Origin: an uncultured Eubacteriales bacterium
GTDB taxonomy: Bacteria > Bacillota > Clostridia > Oscillospirales > Acutalibacteraceae
Reading direction: 5' to 3'
DNA: 22,748 nucleotides
Assembly: GCA_902462035.1 (NCBI GenBank)
Contig: CABQAC010000004.1
Location: 1 to 22,748, forward strand
Below are positions 1-8,302 of this stretch, in pieces. The translations under genes and the position numbers were made by a program. Position 1 is the stretch's first letter; each line of letters opens with the position of its first letter. The notes under the pieces are model-generated. The model made no database searches. It saw nothing but the letters and a program-made list of their open reading frames with translations, and was not told the DNA's origin.

Positions 1-2
1 GT

Positions 3-374
3 CGGCTGGGGCTGGAAAAAAGGATCGGCAAGATATTCTCTATCGAGGAAATGCTTCCGGCGGCGGGACAAGGGGCGCTGGCCCTGCAATGCCGTGCGGA
101 AACCGACCCATGGTTCTTGCAGTGTGTTTGCGACCCTTTGGCGGCTGCGGCTGTAGCGGCGGAGCGTAGCTTTGTTCAAGCGCTGGACGGCGGCTGCAGT
201 TCCCCGGTTGCGGCGTATGCGACGGTGGAGGGCGGCAGAGTGACGCTTACGGGCCTGCTGCCTCTGCAAAACGGCGGTTATCGTATTAGCCGCCTGACAG
301 ATGACATAACAAAGGCACAAGCGCTGGGGCGCGAATTGGCCCGCCGGATGAAAGAAAAGGAGAGAAAGGCATGA
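3..374 (+). CDS. hemC: Hydroxymethylbilane synthase (porphobilinogen deaminase), C-terminal part only
   Basis: This is the 3' end of a gene that begins before the window; the frame is open from base 3. The enzyme joins four porphobilinogen units into hydroxymethylbilane in the cytoplasm. The fragment shows the family stretch EEMLPAAGQGAL followed by the domain with LDGGCSSPVAAYA. The cysteine in that motif (codon at 195-197) corresponds to the residue that carries the dipyrromethane cofactor, so the visible part looks functional. The ATG at 51 is an internal methionine, because family-like residues (RLGLEKRIGKIFSIEE) continue upstream of it. The stop codon overlaps the start of the next gene (ATGA at 371-374), implying translational coupling. 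Its place before a CobA-HemD fusion says the product goes mainly to corrinoids. Recognition is from known family motifs. Confidence 0.95.
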   Translation, partial: RLGLEKRIGKIFSIEEMLPAAGQGALALQCRAETDPWFLQCVCDPLAAAAVAAERSFVQALDGGCSSPVAAYATVEGGRVTLTGLLPLQNGGYRISRLTDDITKAQALGRELARRMKEKERKA

Positions 375-1846
375 ATGGCCCTGGTACCGTTTATTTGGTG
401 GGGGGCGGCCCCGGAAATCCGGGCCTGCTGACCGTCCGGGGAAAAGAATTGCTTCAAACAGCGGATGTGGTGGTTTACGACCGCCTGGTAGGCGAAGAAA
501 TCTTATCCCTGATTCCTCCGGACGCGGAAAAAATCAATGTGGGAAAGAACGCAGGCTGCCACCCGGTCGCCCAGGAACAGATCAACCAAATCCTGCTGGA
601 ACAGGCACGCCTTGGCCGCCGGGTGGTACGTCTAAAGGGCGGGGACAGTTTTGTTTTCGGCCGCGGCGGGGAGGAACTGGAACTCCTTGCCCAGGAGCAT
701 ATTCCATTCGAGGTCGTACCGGGTGTGACGTCCGCAATAGCCGCGCCGGCTTTTGCGGGTATTCCGGTAACCCACCGGGATTATTGTTCCTCTGTCCATA
801 TCATCACCGGCCACCGCCGGCAGAACGGCATATTGTCGCTGGATTATGAAGCGCTGGTCCGGCTGAAAGGGACACTGGTTTTTTTGATGTCTGTTTCCAG
901 TCTGGCCGAAATTGCGGCCGGCCTGCAGAACGCTGGTATGGCGGGGCAGACCCCCTGCGCGGTGGTGGAAAACGGCGCCCTGCCGGAGCAGCGGAAGATT
1001 GTTTCCGCGCTGGAACGCGTCGGAATTGACGCGCAGTCAGCTAAGGTCGTGTCCCCCGCGGTTTTTGTCGTGGGCGGTGTTTGCGGCCTGTCCGATTCCT
1101 TCGACTGGTATTCCCGGCTGCCGCTGAAGGGGCTCCGTTTTTTGGTGACGAGCCCAAATCCAAATGCCAGCCGAATGGCGGAAGGGCTGCGTAAACTTGG
1201 CGCAAGGGTGCTTTTAGCGCCCGCGATTCGGACCGAGCCGCTTGCCTTCAGGCTTCCGGATTTCAGCCGCTACACGGCGGTTGTTTTTACCAGCGCCGCC
1301 GGGGTATCTGCGTTTTGGGAACGCTTGGATGCTTGCGGCAAAGACGCCAGGGTTTTGGCTGGCACCCAAATTTTTTGCGTTGGCAAGGAAACGGCCAAAG
1401 CGCTGCGGGCTTGCGGTATCCGTGCCGATTTTGTGCCCAGCCGGTACAGTGGGGAGTTTTTAGCAATAGAACTGCTGGAGCGGCGATTGGTGACTTCGCG
1501 GGACCGGGTATTGTTGCTGCGCGCCGAAACGGCATCGCCGGATTTGCCCCGGCTTCTACAGGGGGCTGGTATTCCGCTGGAGGAATTGACGGTTTACCGC
1601 GCGATAGAGGAAGAAGGAGCGGTCCCCGGGCCGTTCGATTACGCTGTTTTTACCAGCGCAAGCGGCGTGGAGCATTTTTGCAAAAGATTTAACGCCGTGG
1701 GCGGTCTTAGCCGTATCCGAGCGCTTTGCATCGGCGAACAGACCGCCGGCGCAGCGCGGTTGGCTGGAATGACGGCCGATGTATCCCCGGTGGCGGCGAT
1801 TGACGGAATGCTCGCGTGGATAGCGGAAACCCTGGGCCATCAATAG
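371..1846 (+). CDS. cobA-hemD: Fusion of uroporphyrinogen-III C-methyltransferase and uroporphyrinogen-III synthase
   Basis: A 491-residue two-domain protein. Residues about 1-240 are a SAM-dependent uroporphyrinogen III methyltransferase. They show the N-terminal VYLVGGGPGNPGLLT loop, VVRLKGGDSFVFGRGGEE and the EVVPGVTSAIAAPAFAGIPVTH stretch typical of SUMT. Residues about 255-491 match uroporphyrinogen-III synthase, with weak but recognisable features: GLRFLVTSPN at the start of the first half, then VVFTSAAGV and a repeat of it, AVFTSASGVEHF. HemD closes hydroxymethylbilane to uroporphyrinogen III, and CobA then adds methyls at C2 and C7 to give precorrin-2. This fusion is a known arrangement in Clostridia. 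It lacks the CysG dehydrogenase/chelatase domain, so precorrin-2 oxidation needs another protein. The ATG overlaps the hemC stop (ATGA), with AGGAGA just upstream. Confidence 0.95.
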   Translation: MNGPGTVYLVGGGPGNPGLLTVRGKELLQTADVVVYDRLVGEEILSLIPPDAEKINVGKNAGCHPVAQEQINQILLEQARLGRRVVRLKGGDSFVFGRGGEELELLAQEHIPFEVVPGVTSAIAAPAFAGIPVTHRDYCSSVHIITGHRRQNGILSLDYEALVRLKGTLVFLMSVSSLAEIAAGLQNAGMAGQTPCAVVENGALPEQRKIVSALERVGIDAQSAKVVSPAVFVVGGVCGLSDSFDWYSRLPLKGLRFLVTSPNPNASRMAEGLRKLGARVLLAPAIRTEPLAFRLPDFSRYTAVVFTSAAGVSAFWERLDACGKDARVLAGTQIFCVGKETAKALRACGIRADFVPSRYSGEFLAIELLERRLVTSRDRVLLLRAETASPDLPRLLQGAGIPLEELTVYRAIEEEGAVPGPFDYAVFTSASGVEHFCKRFNAVGGLSRIRALCIGEQTAGAARLAGMTADVSPVAAIDGMLAWIAETLGHQ

Positions 1847-1888
1847 CGGAACTTTGCCGGCTCCGCTTTCGGAAAGGTGTGTTTTTAT

Positions 1889-2869
1889 ATGGTCAATAGA
1901 GCGCGCAGGTTGCGCCAAGACGCGGCGATCCGCGGCCTGACCCGGGAAACGAGGGTTAGTGAAAAGGCCCTGATTTGGCCCCTGTTTATCAAGGAAGGGC
2001 AAAACATCCGAGACGAAATTCCTTCGCTGCCCAACCAATATCAGTGCAGTCCCGACCGCATTTTCGAAGAAATCGAACGCGGCTTGGGCGCTGGAATTTC
2101 AAAATTTTTGCTGTTTGGCCTTCCGGCAGAGAAAGATGCTTGCGGCACCCAGTCGTTCGACGACCAAGGGGTGGTGCAGCAGGGGATCCGGGCGATCCGG
2201 GAACGGTACGGGAACAGCGTTTACCTGGTTACCGACGTCTGTATGTGCGAATATACTTCCCACGGCCATTGCGGCATTTTAAACGGCGCTGCGGTGGATA
2301 ACGACGCCACGCTGCCTTATTTAAGCAAAATTTGTGTGTCACACGCCCGCGCAGGGGCGGACATGGTCGCCCCCTCGGATATGATGGACGGCCGGGTCGC
2401 CGCCATCCGCGCCGCCCTGGACGAAAATGGGTTTCAGAATCTGCCGGTTATGTCCTATTCGGTCAAGTACGCCTCCTCTTTTTACGGACCGTTCCGAGAA
2501 GCTGCCGGGTCCGCTCCCAGTTTTGGCGACAGGAAGGGATACCAAATGGATTACCACAACAAGCGCGAAGCGATCAAAGAGGCGCTGACCGACGCGGCGG
2601 AAGGGGCCGATATTCTGATGGTCAAGCCCGCCCTGTCTTATTTGGATGTGATCCAAGCGGTTAAAGCGGAAACGAAGCTGCCGCTGGCGGCCTACAGCGT
2701 CAGCGGGGAGTACGCTATGGTCAAAGCCGCATCCCGCGCGGGTCTTATAGATGAATACGGCGTGATGTGCGAAAGCGCGGTTTCTATTTTTCGCGCCGGC
2801 GCGGATATTTTAATTACCTATTATGCAAACGAATTGGCGCAGGCGATCCGGAAAGGGGATATTGGCTGA
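1889..2869 (+). CDS. hemB: Delta-aminolevulinic acid dehydratase (porphobilinogen synthase), zinc type
   Basis: Condenses two 5-aminolevulinates to porphobilinogen. The chosen start gives 326 residues, normal for the family. Active-site lysines are visible: K193 in SVKYASSFYGPFREA and K246 in MVKPALSYLDVI, where the latter forms the Schiff base. C118, C120 and C128 in DVCMCEYTSHGHCG form the catalytic zinc site, so this is the Zn-dependent rather than the aspartate-rich Mg-dependent class. I chose ATG at 1889, preceded by GGAAAGG at 1871-1877. An in-frame GTG at 1877 would add four residues (MCFY) but lies inside that ribosome binding site. It follows cobA-hemD by 42 bases and its TGA overlaps the ATG of hemL, indicating coupling. 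Confidence 0.96.
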   Translation: MVNRARRLRQDAAIRGLTRETRVSEKALIWPLFIKEGQNIRDEIPSLPNQYQCSPDRIFEEIERGLGAGISKFLLFGLPAEKDACGTQSFDDQGVVQQGIRAIRERYGNSVYLVTDVCMCEYTSHGHCGILNGAAVDNDATLPYLSKICVSHARAGADMVAPSDMMDGRVAAIRAALDENGFQNLPVMSYSVKYASSFYGPFREAAGSAPSFGDRKGYQMDYHNKREAIKEALTDAAEGADILMVKPALSYLDVIQAVKAETKLPLAAYSVSGEYAMVKAASRAGLIDEYGVMCESAVSIFRAGADILITYYANELAQAIRKGDIG

Positions 2870-4128
2870 TGGGACAATCGGAACAACTTTTTGGCCGCGC
2901 CCGGCGGGTTATGCCCGGCGGTGTCAACAGTCCGGTGCGCGCTTATCAGGCGGTGGGCGGCGCCCCGCGGTTTATAGAATCGGCCCACGGCGCCCGGGTG
3001 ACCGACGCGGACGGCCACGTCTATATCGACTATATTGGATCTTGGGGCCCCATGCTGCTCGGGCACAATCATCCGGCTGTAGTGGAAGCGGTGGAGCGGG
3101 CCGTGCGGGACGGAATGAGCTTTGGCGCCGCAACCCGGCGGGAAGTGGAAATGGCCGAAAAAATGACCCAGATGGTCCCGCAGGTGGAGATGGTGCGCAT
3201 GGTCAACAGCGGCACCGAAGCGGTGATGAGCGCGCTTCGCCTGGCGCGGGGCTATACCGGCCGGGATAAGATCGTCAAGTTCAAAGGGTGCTATCACGGC
3301 CATAGCGACAGCATGCTGGTCCAGGCCGGTTCCGGGGCGCTGACCGGCGGACATCCGGACAGTGCCGGTGTGACCAAAGGTGCGGCACAGGACACCCTTT
3401 TAGCGGAATACAACAGGCTGGAAACCGTGGAAGAACTGTTCCGGGAGAACCGCGGCCAAATCGCGGCGGTGATTGTAGAACCCGTTGGCGCAAATATGGG
3501 GGTGGTTCCGCCGAGTCCGGGCTTTTTGCAGGGACTGCGCAGCCTGTGCGACGAAAACAGCGCCTTGCTGATTTTTGACGAAGTAATAACCGGTTTCCGG
3601 CTTGCGCCGGGCGGAGCAATGGCTTTTTACGGCGTGGACGCCGATTTGGTGACCTATGGCAAAATTATAGGCGGCGGTATGCCGGTGGGCGCTTATGCCG
3701 GCCGGAGGGAGATCATGGAAAAGGTCGCGCCGTGCGGCCCGGTCTACCAGGCGGGGACGTTGTCCGGCAACCCGGTGGCAATGGCGGCGGGGCTTGCCAC
3801 CTTGACCGAACTGGAAAATCATCCGGAAATTTATCGAAAAACAGCCGCTTTGGCGCAGTCGCTGGCCCAAGGGCTGCGGGCGCTGAATCTTGGTACGGTC
3901 AACCAAGCGGGGTCTTTGCTTTGCGTCTTTTTTACCGACGGTCCTGTGACCAGTTATTCGTCGGCCCAAAAAAGCGATACCCTCCGCTACGGGCGGTACT
4001 TTCACCATATGCTCGACCGTGGCGTGTACCTGGCGCCCGCCCAATTCGAAGCGATGTTCCTATCCGCTGCCCATACGGAAGAAGATGTTCAGGCGACCAT
4101 TTGCGCCGCCCAGGCATTCGTCGGATAA
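2869..4128 (+). CDS. hemL: Glutamate-1-semialdehyde 2,1-aminomutase
   Basis: PLP enzyme that turns glutamate-1-semialdehyde into 5-aminolevulinate, the last step of the C5 route. The protein is 419 residues. It opens with SEQLFGRARRVMPGGVNSPVRA, has VNSGTEAVMSALRLARG around the phosphate-binding region, FDEVITGFR for the ring-contacting aspartate, and the PLP lysine K265 in TYGKIIGGGMPVGA. A longer open frame starts at 2767, but that extension lies inside hemB and does not look like the family. The ATG at 2869 shares a base with the hemB stop (TGATG). No glutamyl-tRNA reductase gene (hemA) is in the window; it would be expected before hemC. The C5 route here presumably serves corrinoid synthesis, since no late heme genes are seen. 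Confidence 0.97.
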   Translation: MGQSEQLFGRARRVMPGGVNSPVRAYQAVGGAPRFIESAHGARVTDADGHVYIDYIGSWGPMLLGHNHPAVVEAVERAVRDGMSFGAATRREVEMAEKMTQMVPQVEMVRMVNSGTEAVMSALRLARGYTGRDKIVKFKGCYHGHSDSMLVQAGSGALTGGHPDSAGVTKGAAQDTLLAEYNRLETVEELFRENRGQIAAVIVEPVGANMGVVPPSPGFLQGLRSLCDENSALLIFDEVITGFRLAPGGAMAFYGVDADLVTYGKIIGGGMPVGAYAGRREIMEKVAPCGPVYQAGTLSGNPVAMAAGLATLTELENHPEIYRKTAALAQSLAQGLRALNLGTVNQAGSLLCVFFTDGPVTSYSSAQKSDTLRYGRYFHHMLDRGVYLAPAQFEAMFLSAAHTEEDVQATICAAQAFVG

Positions 4129-4254
4129 CAGGTAGGAGGAAGGTGTTCGCCGTACTTTCAAACGGAGATGCGCTTCTTTCTTGTTATCATGACTAACTTT
4201 TGCTTCTCCAAACCGGATAAAATATCCCGCAAAAATGGAAGGATGGTCATAACA

Positions 4255-4608
4255 ATGGAAGGCGTTTTGATTTTGGCCCACGGAAGCCGGGAAAAGCAGA
4301 CGGAAAAAACCTTTGAGGCCGTGGTCAACATGGCGCGGCAGAAGGTGCAAAAACCGCTGATGATTGCCTACATGGAATTTTCGGAACAGAATATCCGGAA
4401 AGGTTTGGAGCAGCTTGCGGCCCAAGGCGTAAAAAACATTCGGGTCGTGCCCTATTTCCTGTTCAGCGGCATCCATATTCGGGAAGATATCCCCAGGGAA
4501 CTGGCGGAATATACCAGCCGGCATCCGGAGATAACCGTCACCATGGCGGACACGCTGGGGGCTGACCCGCGCCTTGCCGATATTTTAGTCGACCGCATTT
4601 TGGAGTAA
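4255..4608 (+). CDS. cbiX: Sirohydrochlorin cobaltochelatase, short single-domain CbiX
   Basis: Class II chelatase that puts Co2+ into sirohydrochlorin, committing to the anaerobic, cobalt-early pathway. Both metal-handling histidines are visible: LAHGSREKQ near the N terminus and YFLFSGIHIREDIP near residue 70. At 117 residues it is the short one-domain form (often called CbiX-S), which in known cases works as a homodimer; many bacterial CbiX proteins are about twice as long. The frame is open back to an ATG at 4168, but that 29-residue extension has no family similarity and the region is AT-richer. I therefore chose ATG 4255, with GGAAGGA at 4237-4243 as a rather distant ribosome binding site. 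An ATG at 4243 is also possible. It is separated from hemL by 126 bases, unlike the tight spacing elsewhere. Confidence 0.85.
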   Translation: MEGVLILAHGSREKQTEKTFEAVVNMARQKVQKPLMIAYMEFSEQNIRKGLEQLAAQGVKNIRVVPYFLFSGIHIREDIPRELAEYTSRHPEITVTMADTLGADPRLADILVDRILE

Positions 4609-4643
4609 AAAGGCTGCTTGAAGCCGCGCGGGAGGAATGAGCG

Positions 4644-5834
4644 TTGAAATTGACGATTGTCGGGGCGGGCCCCGGCGCGCCGGAATTGCTGACTGGCGAG
4701 GCAATGGCAAAAATCCAGGCTGCTGGCCGGGTTTATAGCACTGCGCCCCGGCTCGGCGATTCCCTGTACATGGTTAGGAAAAATATTTCCAATGTTCCGT
4801 ATTCCATGCTGGCTTCTGTCTTAAAAGAAGAAGGCGGGGATTCCGCGGTGCTGCTGGTATCCGGCGACACGGGTTTTTACAGCGTTTCCACCCTTTTGCG
4901 GGACCAGCTGCCCGGGTGGGAGCTGGAATGGGTCAACGGACTGAGCAGCCTGCAGTATTTGTGTGCCCGCCTGGGCGTGCCGTACCAAGGGATCAAAACC
5001 GTCAGCGTACATGGCCGCAGGGTTCCGGCGGTTCCCCCTGTCTGCTATAACCGGCGGACTTTTTTCCTGACCGGTGGGGAAAGAAAGGCTCATGACGTTA
5101 TCCGGGAATTGGTTGCGGCGGGGCTTGGGACAGTTCGTGTTGCGGTTGGGGAAAATCTTTCCGCGCCGGAAGAACGATTGTTTTTTGGCAGCGCGTCGGA
5201 ATTGCAGGAAACGGTTTTCGGCGGGCTTGCCGTAATGCTGGCGGAGAATCCCGCCTTTACGGACCCTTCCGCCGTATTGCGGGACGATGCGTTTATCCGG
5301 GGGAAGACGCCCATGACCAAGGAAGAGGTCCGGGCAGTGAGCCTGATGCGTTTGGACATTCGTCCCGGAGACATTTGTTACGATGTGGGCGCGGGAACCG
5401 GTTCGGTCGCGGCCGCGATGGCTTACTTGGCCAACGAAAGCCTGGTTTATGCGGTAGAGCGGGATGCGGGAGCCCTTAGCCTGCTGGAAGAAAACCGCAG
5501 GCGGCTTGGCGCGTTTAATATCGTTCCAGTGGCGGGTGCCGCGCCGGACGCGCTTTCCCAGCTTCCTGCGCCCGATAAGGTGTTTATCGGCGGAAGCGGC
5601 GGCAAGCTGGAAGCGGTCCTGCGGGCCGTACTGGAAAAGAACCGGTCGGCCCGGGTGGTGGTCAATGCCGTCACGCTGGAAACTTTGCAGGAAGCAATGG
5701 CGGTGATGACACGGTTTGGTCTGTGCCCGGAAGCTGTTTGCGTTTCCTGCGCCCGGGCGGAAACGGTGGGAAAGTACCATATGATGAAAGCCCAAAACCC
5801 GGTATATGTGATCGGGGGGTGGTTCCGTGAGTGA
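4644..5834 (+). CDS. cbiET: Cobalt-precorrin-7 C5-methyltransferase / cobalt-precorrin-6B C15-methyltransferase (decarboxylating), CbiE-CbiT fusion
   Basis: A 396-residue fusion equivalent to CobL. Residues about 1-195 are the CbiE-type SAM methyltransferase (LTIVGAGPGAPELLT at the start, LLVSGDTGFYSVST). Residues about 205-396 are the CbiT class I methyltransferase, with DVGAGTGSVAAAMA at about 247-260 as the SAM-binding glycine loop, preceded by PMTKEEVRAVSLMRL. It methylates C5 and C15 and decarboxylates the acetate chain at C12 during corrin ring formation. The start is TTG at 4644, supported by GGAGGAA at 4631-4637 six bases upstream; the nearby ATG at 4637 is out of frame. It ends inside the start of cbiA (8-base overlap). 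Confidence 0.93.
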   Translation: MKLTIVGAGPGAPELLTGEAMAKIQAAGRVYSTAPRLGDSLYMVRKNISNVPYSMLASVLKEEGGDSAVLLVSGDTGFYSVSTLLRDQLPGWELEWVNGLSSLQYLCARLGVPYQGIKTVSVHGRRVPAVPPVCYNRRTFFLTGGERKAHDVIRELVAAGLGTVRVAVGENLSAPEERLFFGSASELQETVFGGLAVMLAENPAFTDPSAVLRDDAFIRGKTPMTKEEVRAVSLMRLDIRPGDICYDVGAGTGSVAAAMAYLANESLVYAVERDAGALSLLEENRRRLGAFNIVPVAGAAPDALSQLPAPDKVFIGGSGGKLEAVLRAVLEKNRSARVVVNAVTLETLQEAMAVMTRFGLCPEAVCVSCARAETVGKYHMMKAQNPVYVIGGWFRE

Positions 5835-7200
5835 GCTGCTTGCAAATGCTCCACGCTTTTTGTTGGGGGGTACAGCCAGCGGAACCGGTAAAACAACCGT
5901 AACCTGCGCCATTTTGCAGGCGCTGGTATCCCGGGAAAATCAGGTCGCGGCTTTAAAATGTGGGCCGGATTATATCGACCCCATGTTCCACCGTGAGATC
6001 ATCGGCGCTCAATCGGGCAATTTAGATGTTTTTTTGTGCGGGGAAAGGGGCGTCCCTTTTCTTCTGGCAAAAAACAGCCGGGGCTGCCGTGTTTCGGTCA
6101 TCGAAGGCGTTATGGGCTATTTCGACGGCATTTCGTTTGATTCGGACGCCGGTTCTTCCTTTCAAATTGCCCGGCTAACCCGCACACCCGCGGTTTTGGT
6201 GGCCAATGTGCGGGGAATGGGTCGTTCTGCAAAAGCCCTGCTGCGCGGCTTCCAGCAAGAAAGCGGCGGTACGCTGCGCGGCGTTATCTTCAACCGCTGT
6301 TCTGCGGCTATGGCTGCAGGCTACCGGGAATTGGCGGAATCCCTTGGCATGCGGTGCTACGGTTTTTTGCCTCCGATGCCCGAGGCATCGTTTGAAAGCC
6401 GCCATTTGGGGCTTGTTACGGCGGCGGAACTGCCGGATTTGCGGGGCAAGCTTCAGGCGCTGGGCCGGGCGGCGGAGGAATGGATTGACCTAGATGGGCT
6501 GCTGGCGTTGGCGGACGAGGCTCCGCCCCTTGTTTACGAGGATTTATGGGCCGGAATTTCCGGGCGCTATCCCGTTCGCATCGGTGTGGCGAAAGACCGG
6601 GCGTTTTGCTTCTGCTACCCAGATAATCTCGCTCTTTTTCAAGAATTGGGGGCGGAGCTTTGCTTTTTTTCCCCCATGGAAGACCGGGCGCTTCCCCCGC
6701 GTTTGGATGGGCTTTATTTGTGCGGCGGGTACCCGGAAGAAAACTTGGAAGCTCTTTCCCGCAACCATGCCATGCGCCAGGGTATCCGCCGCGCCGTGGA
6801 AGAGGGAACCCCCACCCTGGCGGAATGCGGCGGTTTTTTGTATTTGCTCCAGTCGATGGCGGGCAAGGATGGCGCGCCCCATCCCATGGCTGGGACGCTG
6901 CCCGGCGCCGGCCATATGACAACGCGCCTTAACCGTTTTGGCTACCAAACGCTGCGGGCGCGGACAGACAATCTGCTCTGCGGGGAGGGGGATATTCTGC
7001 CCGCTCACGAATTCCATTATTCAGACAGCACCAACAACGGCGAAGGCTTTGATTGCGAGAAAAATGGGAAGGCGTGGCGTTGCGGGCATGCGTCCGGTAC
7101 TATGGTCGCGGGGTATCCCCATTTTCATTTTGGGGGAAGGCCGGAATTGGCGGAACGTTTTTTGGCCCGCTGCCTCGTATTTCAAAAGCGGGACCAATAA
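5827..7200 (+). CDS. cbiA: Cobyrinate a,c-diamide synthase
   Basis: ATP- and glutamine-dependent amidation of the a and c side chains of (cobalt-)cobyrinate. The protein is 457 residues. The N-terminal part is a dethiobiotin-synthetase-like ATPase with a P-loop at residues 14-24 (GGTASGTGKTT), followed by LKCGPDYIDPMFHREI. The C-terminal glutamine amidotransferase domain has YLCGGYPEENLE, the nucleophile C334 in LAECGGFLYLL and H394/H397 in AHEFHYSDS. The start is GTG at 5827, within the end of cbiET; the family-like sequence begins at once (RFLLGGTASGTGKTT at residues 10-24). The overlap implies coupled translation. Confidence 0.95.
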   Translation: MSELLANAPRFLLGGTASGTGKTTVTCAILQALVSRENQVAALKCGPDYIDPMFHREIIGAQSGNLDVFLCGERGVPFLLAKNSRGCRVSVIEGVMGYFDGISFDSDAGSSFQIARLTRTPAVLVANVRGMGRSAKALLRGFQQESGGTLRGVIFNRCSAAMAAGYRELAESLGMRCYGFLPPMPEASFESRHLGLVTAAELPDLRGKLQALGRAAEEWIDLDGLLALADEAPPLVYEDLWAGISGRYPVRIGVAKDRAFCFCYPDNLALFQELGAELCFFSPMEDRALPPRLDGLYLCGGYPEENLEALSRNHAMRQGIRRAVEEGTPTLAECGGFLYLLQSMAGKDGAPHPMAGTLPGAGHMTTRLNRFGYQTLRARTDNLLCGEGDILPAHEFHYSDSTNNGEGFDCEKNGKAWRCGHASGTMVAGYPHFHFGGRPELAERFLARCLVFQKRDQ

Positions 7201-7216
7201 ACCCTAAGGGAAAGGA

Positions 7217-8302
7217 ATGAACCGGATGAATTTATTCCGGAAAACGGTGGAAGGAATCCAGCCTCCCAGCGAGGCGGCGGCGCTGCGCGCGCGGGCAAGG
7301 TGGGACAGCATTGCCAAACCGCTGCGCAGCCTTGGCGCGCTGGAGACCATGGTTTGCCGCGTCGCTGGAATTACCGGTACCGAACAGGTAAGAATAGCGA
7401 AACGGTGTGTTGTACCCATGTGTGCCGACAATGGGGTTGTGGCCCAAGGGGTGACCCAAACGGGCAGCGAGGTTACCGCCGTGGTGACCGAAAATTTTGC
7501 CCGCGGCAGCAGTTCGGTCTGTTATATGGCCCGCTGCGCCCGCGCGGATGTCATCCCGGTGGACATCGGCGTTTGCCGGGATTTGACCGAACCCGGTGTC
7601 TGGAACCGCAAAGTCCGTTACGGTACTGCCGATATGACCCAAGGGCCGGCAATGACCCGGGAAGAAGCAATCCGAGCCATTGAAACGGGAATCGAGGTGG
7701 TGGAGGAACTCCGGAGCCAGGGCTATGGCATGGTCGCCACCGGAGAGATGGGCATTGGCAACACCACCACCAGCGCGGCACTGACCGCGCTGCTGCTCGG
7801 CCTTCCGGTGGAGCGGGTGACGGGTGTGGGCGCGGGGCTGACCGGCGATGGCTTAAAACGGAAGATAGCCGCCATCCGCCGCGCGATTGAGATCAATCGC
7901 CCCGACCCCGCCGATCCGCTGGATATGCTGTCCAAGGTGGGCGGGCTGGATATCGCCGGTATGGTCGGAATTTATTTGGGCTGTGCCGCCCGGCGCATTC
8001 CGGTCGTCGTGGACGGAGTGATCTCTGCCGTTGCCGCGTTGCTTGCGGTCCGTATCACGCCATTGGCCCGTGAGGCAATGCTTCCGTCCCATGTTTCGAA
8101 AGAACCGGCGGGCAAATTACTGATGGAAGCGCTGCGGTTTCAGCCCTTGCTCACCTGCGATATGTGTTTGGGTGAAGGGACTGGCGCCGTGGCTGTTTTC
8201 CCCTTACTCGATATGGCGCTCTCCGTCTACCATGGAATGTGTACCTTTGACGAGACGGACATCGAGCCTTACCAGGATTTGAGGCCGTCATGTTCGTTGT
8301 AA
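7217..8302 (+). CDS. cobT: Nicotinate-nucleotide--dimethylbenzimidazole phosphoribosyltransferase
   Basis: Activates the lower ligand base: it transfers ribose phosphate from nicotinate mononucleotide to dimethylbenzimidazole or a related base, giving alpha-ribazole phosphate. The protein is 361 residues. Family motifs are CADNGVVAQGVTQTG, the EMGIGNTTTSAAL loop, and the catalytic glutamate E320 in CLGEGTGAVAVFPLLDMAL. The start could be ATG 7217 (TAAGGG six bases upstream) or ATG 7226 (GAAAGGAA upstream); the first is used here. No benzimidazole synthesis gene (bluB or bza type) is seen, so the base is presumably made elsewhere, scavenged, or of another type. The end overlaps cobU by 13 bases. 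Confidence 0.96.
   Translation: MNRMNLFRKTVEGIQPPSEAAALRARARWDSIAKPLRSLGALETMVCRVAGITGTEQVRIAKRCVVPMCADNGVVAQGVTQTGSEVTAVVTENFARGSSSVCYMARCARADVIPVDIGVCRDLTEPGVWNRKVRYGTADMTQGPAMTREEAIRAIETGIEVVEELRSQGYGMVATGEMGIGNTTTSAALTALLLGLPVERVTGVGAGLTGDGLKRKIAAIRRAIEINRPDPADPLDMLSKVGGLDIAGMVGIYLGCAARRIPVVVDGVISAVAALLAVRITPLAREAMLPSHVSKEPAGKLLMEALRFQPLLTCDMCLGEGTGAVAVFPLLDMALSVYHGMCTFDETDIEPYQDLRPSCSL

Noticed and set aside
4143..4196. A 17-codon GTG open frame directly after a strong ribosome binding site
   Set aside because: The spacing between AGGAGGA and GTG is only about two bases and the peptide is very short without known features. It is kept only as a curiosity in the findings.
4821..5912. A 363-codon minus-strand open frame opposite cbiET
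   Set aside because: It lies wholly antisense to a clear CbiE-CbiT gene and its product has no domain features. Long shadows of this type are common in GC-rich coding DNA.
6416..7017. Overlapping minus-strand open frames opposite cbiA
   Set aside because: Low-complexity, proline- and arginine-rich translation typical of a shadow frame. cbiA is unambiguous on the plus strand.
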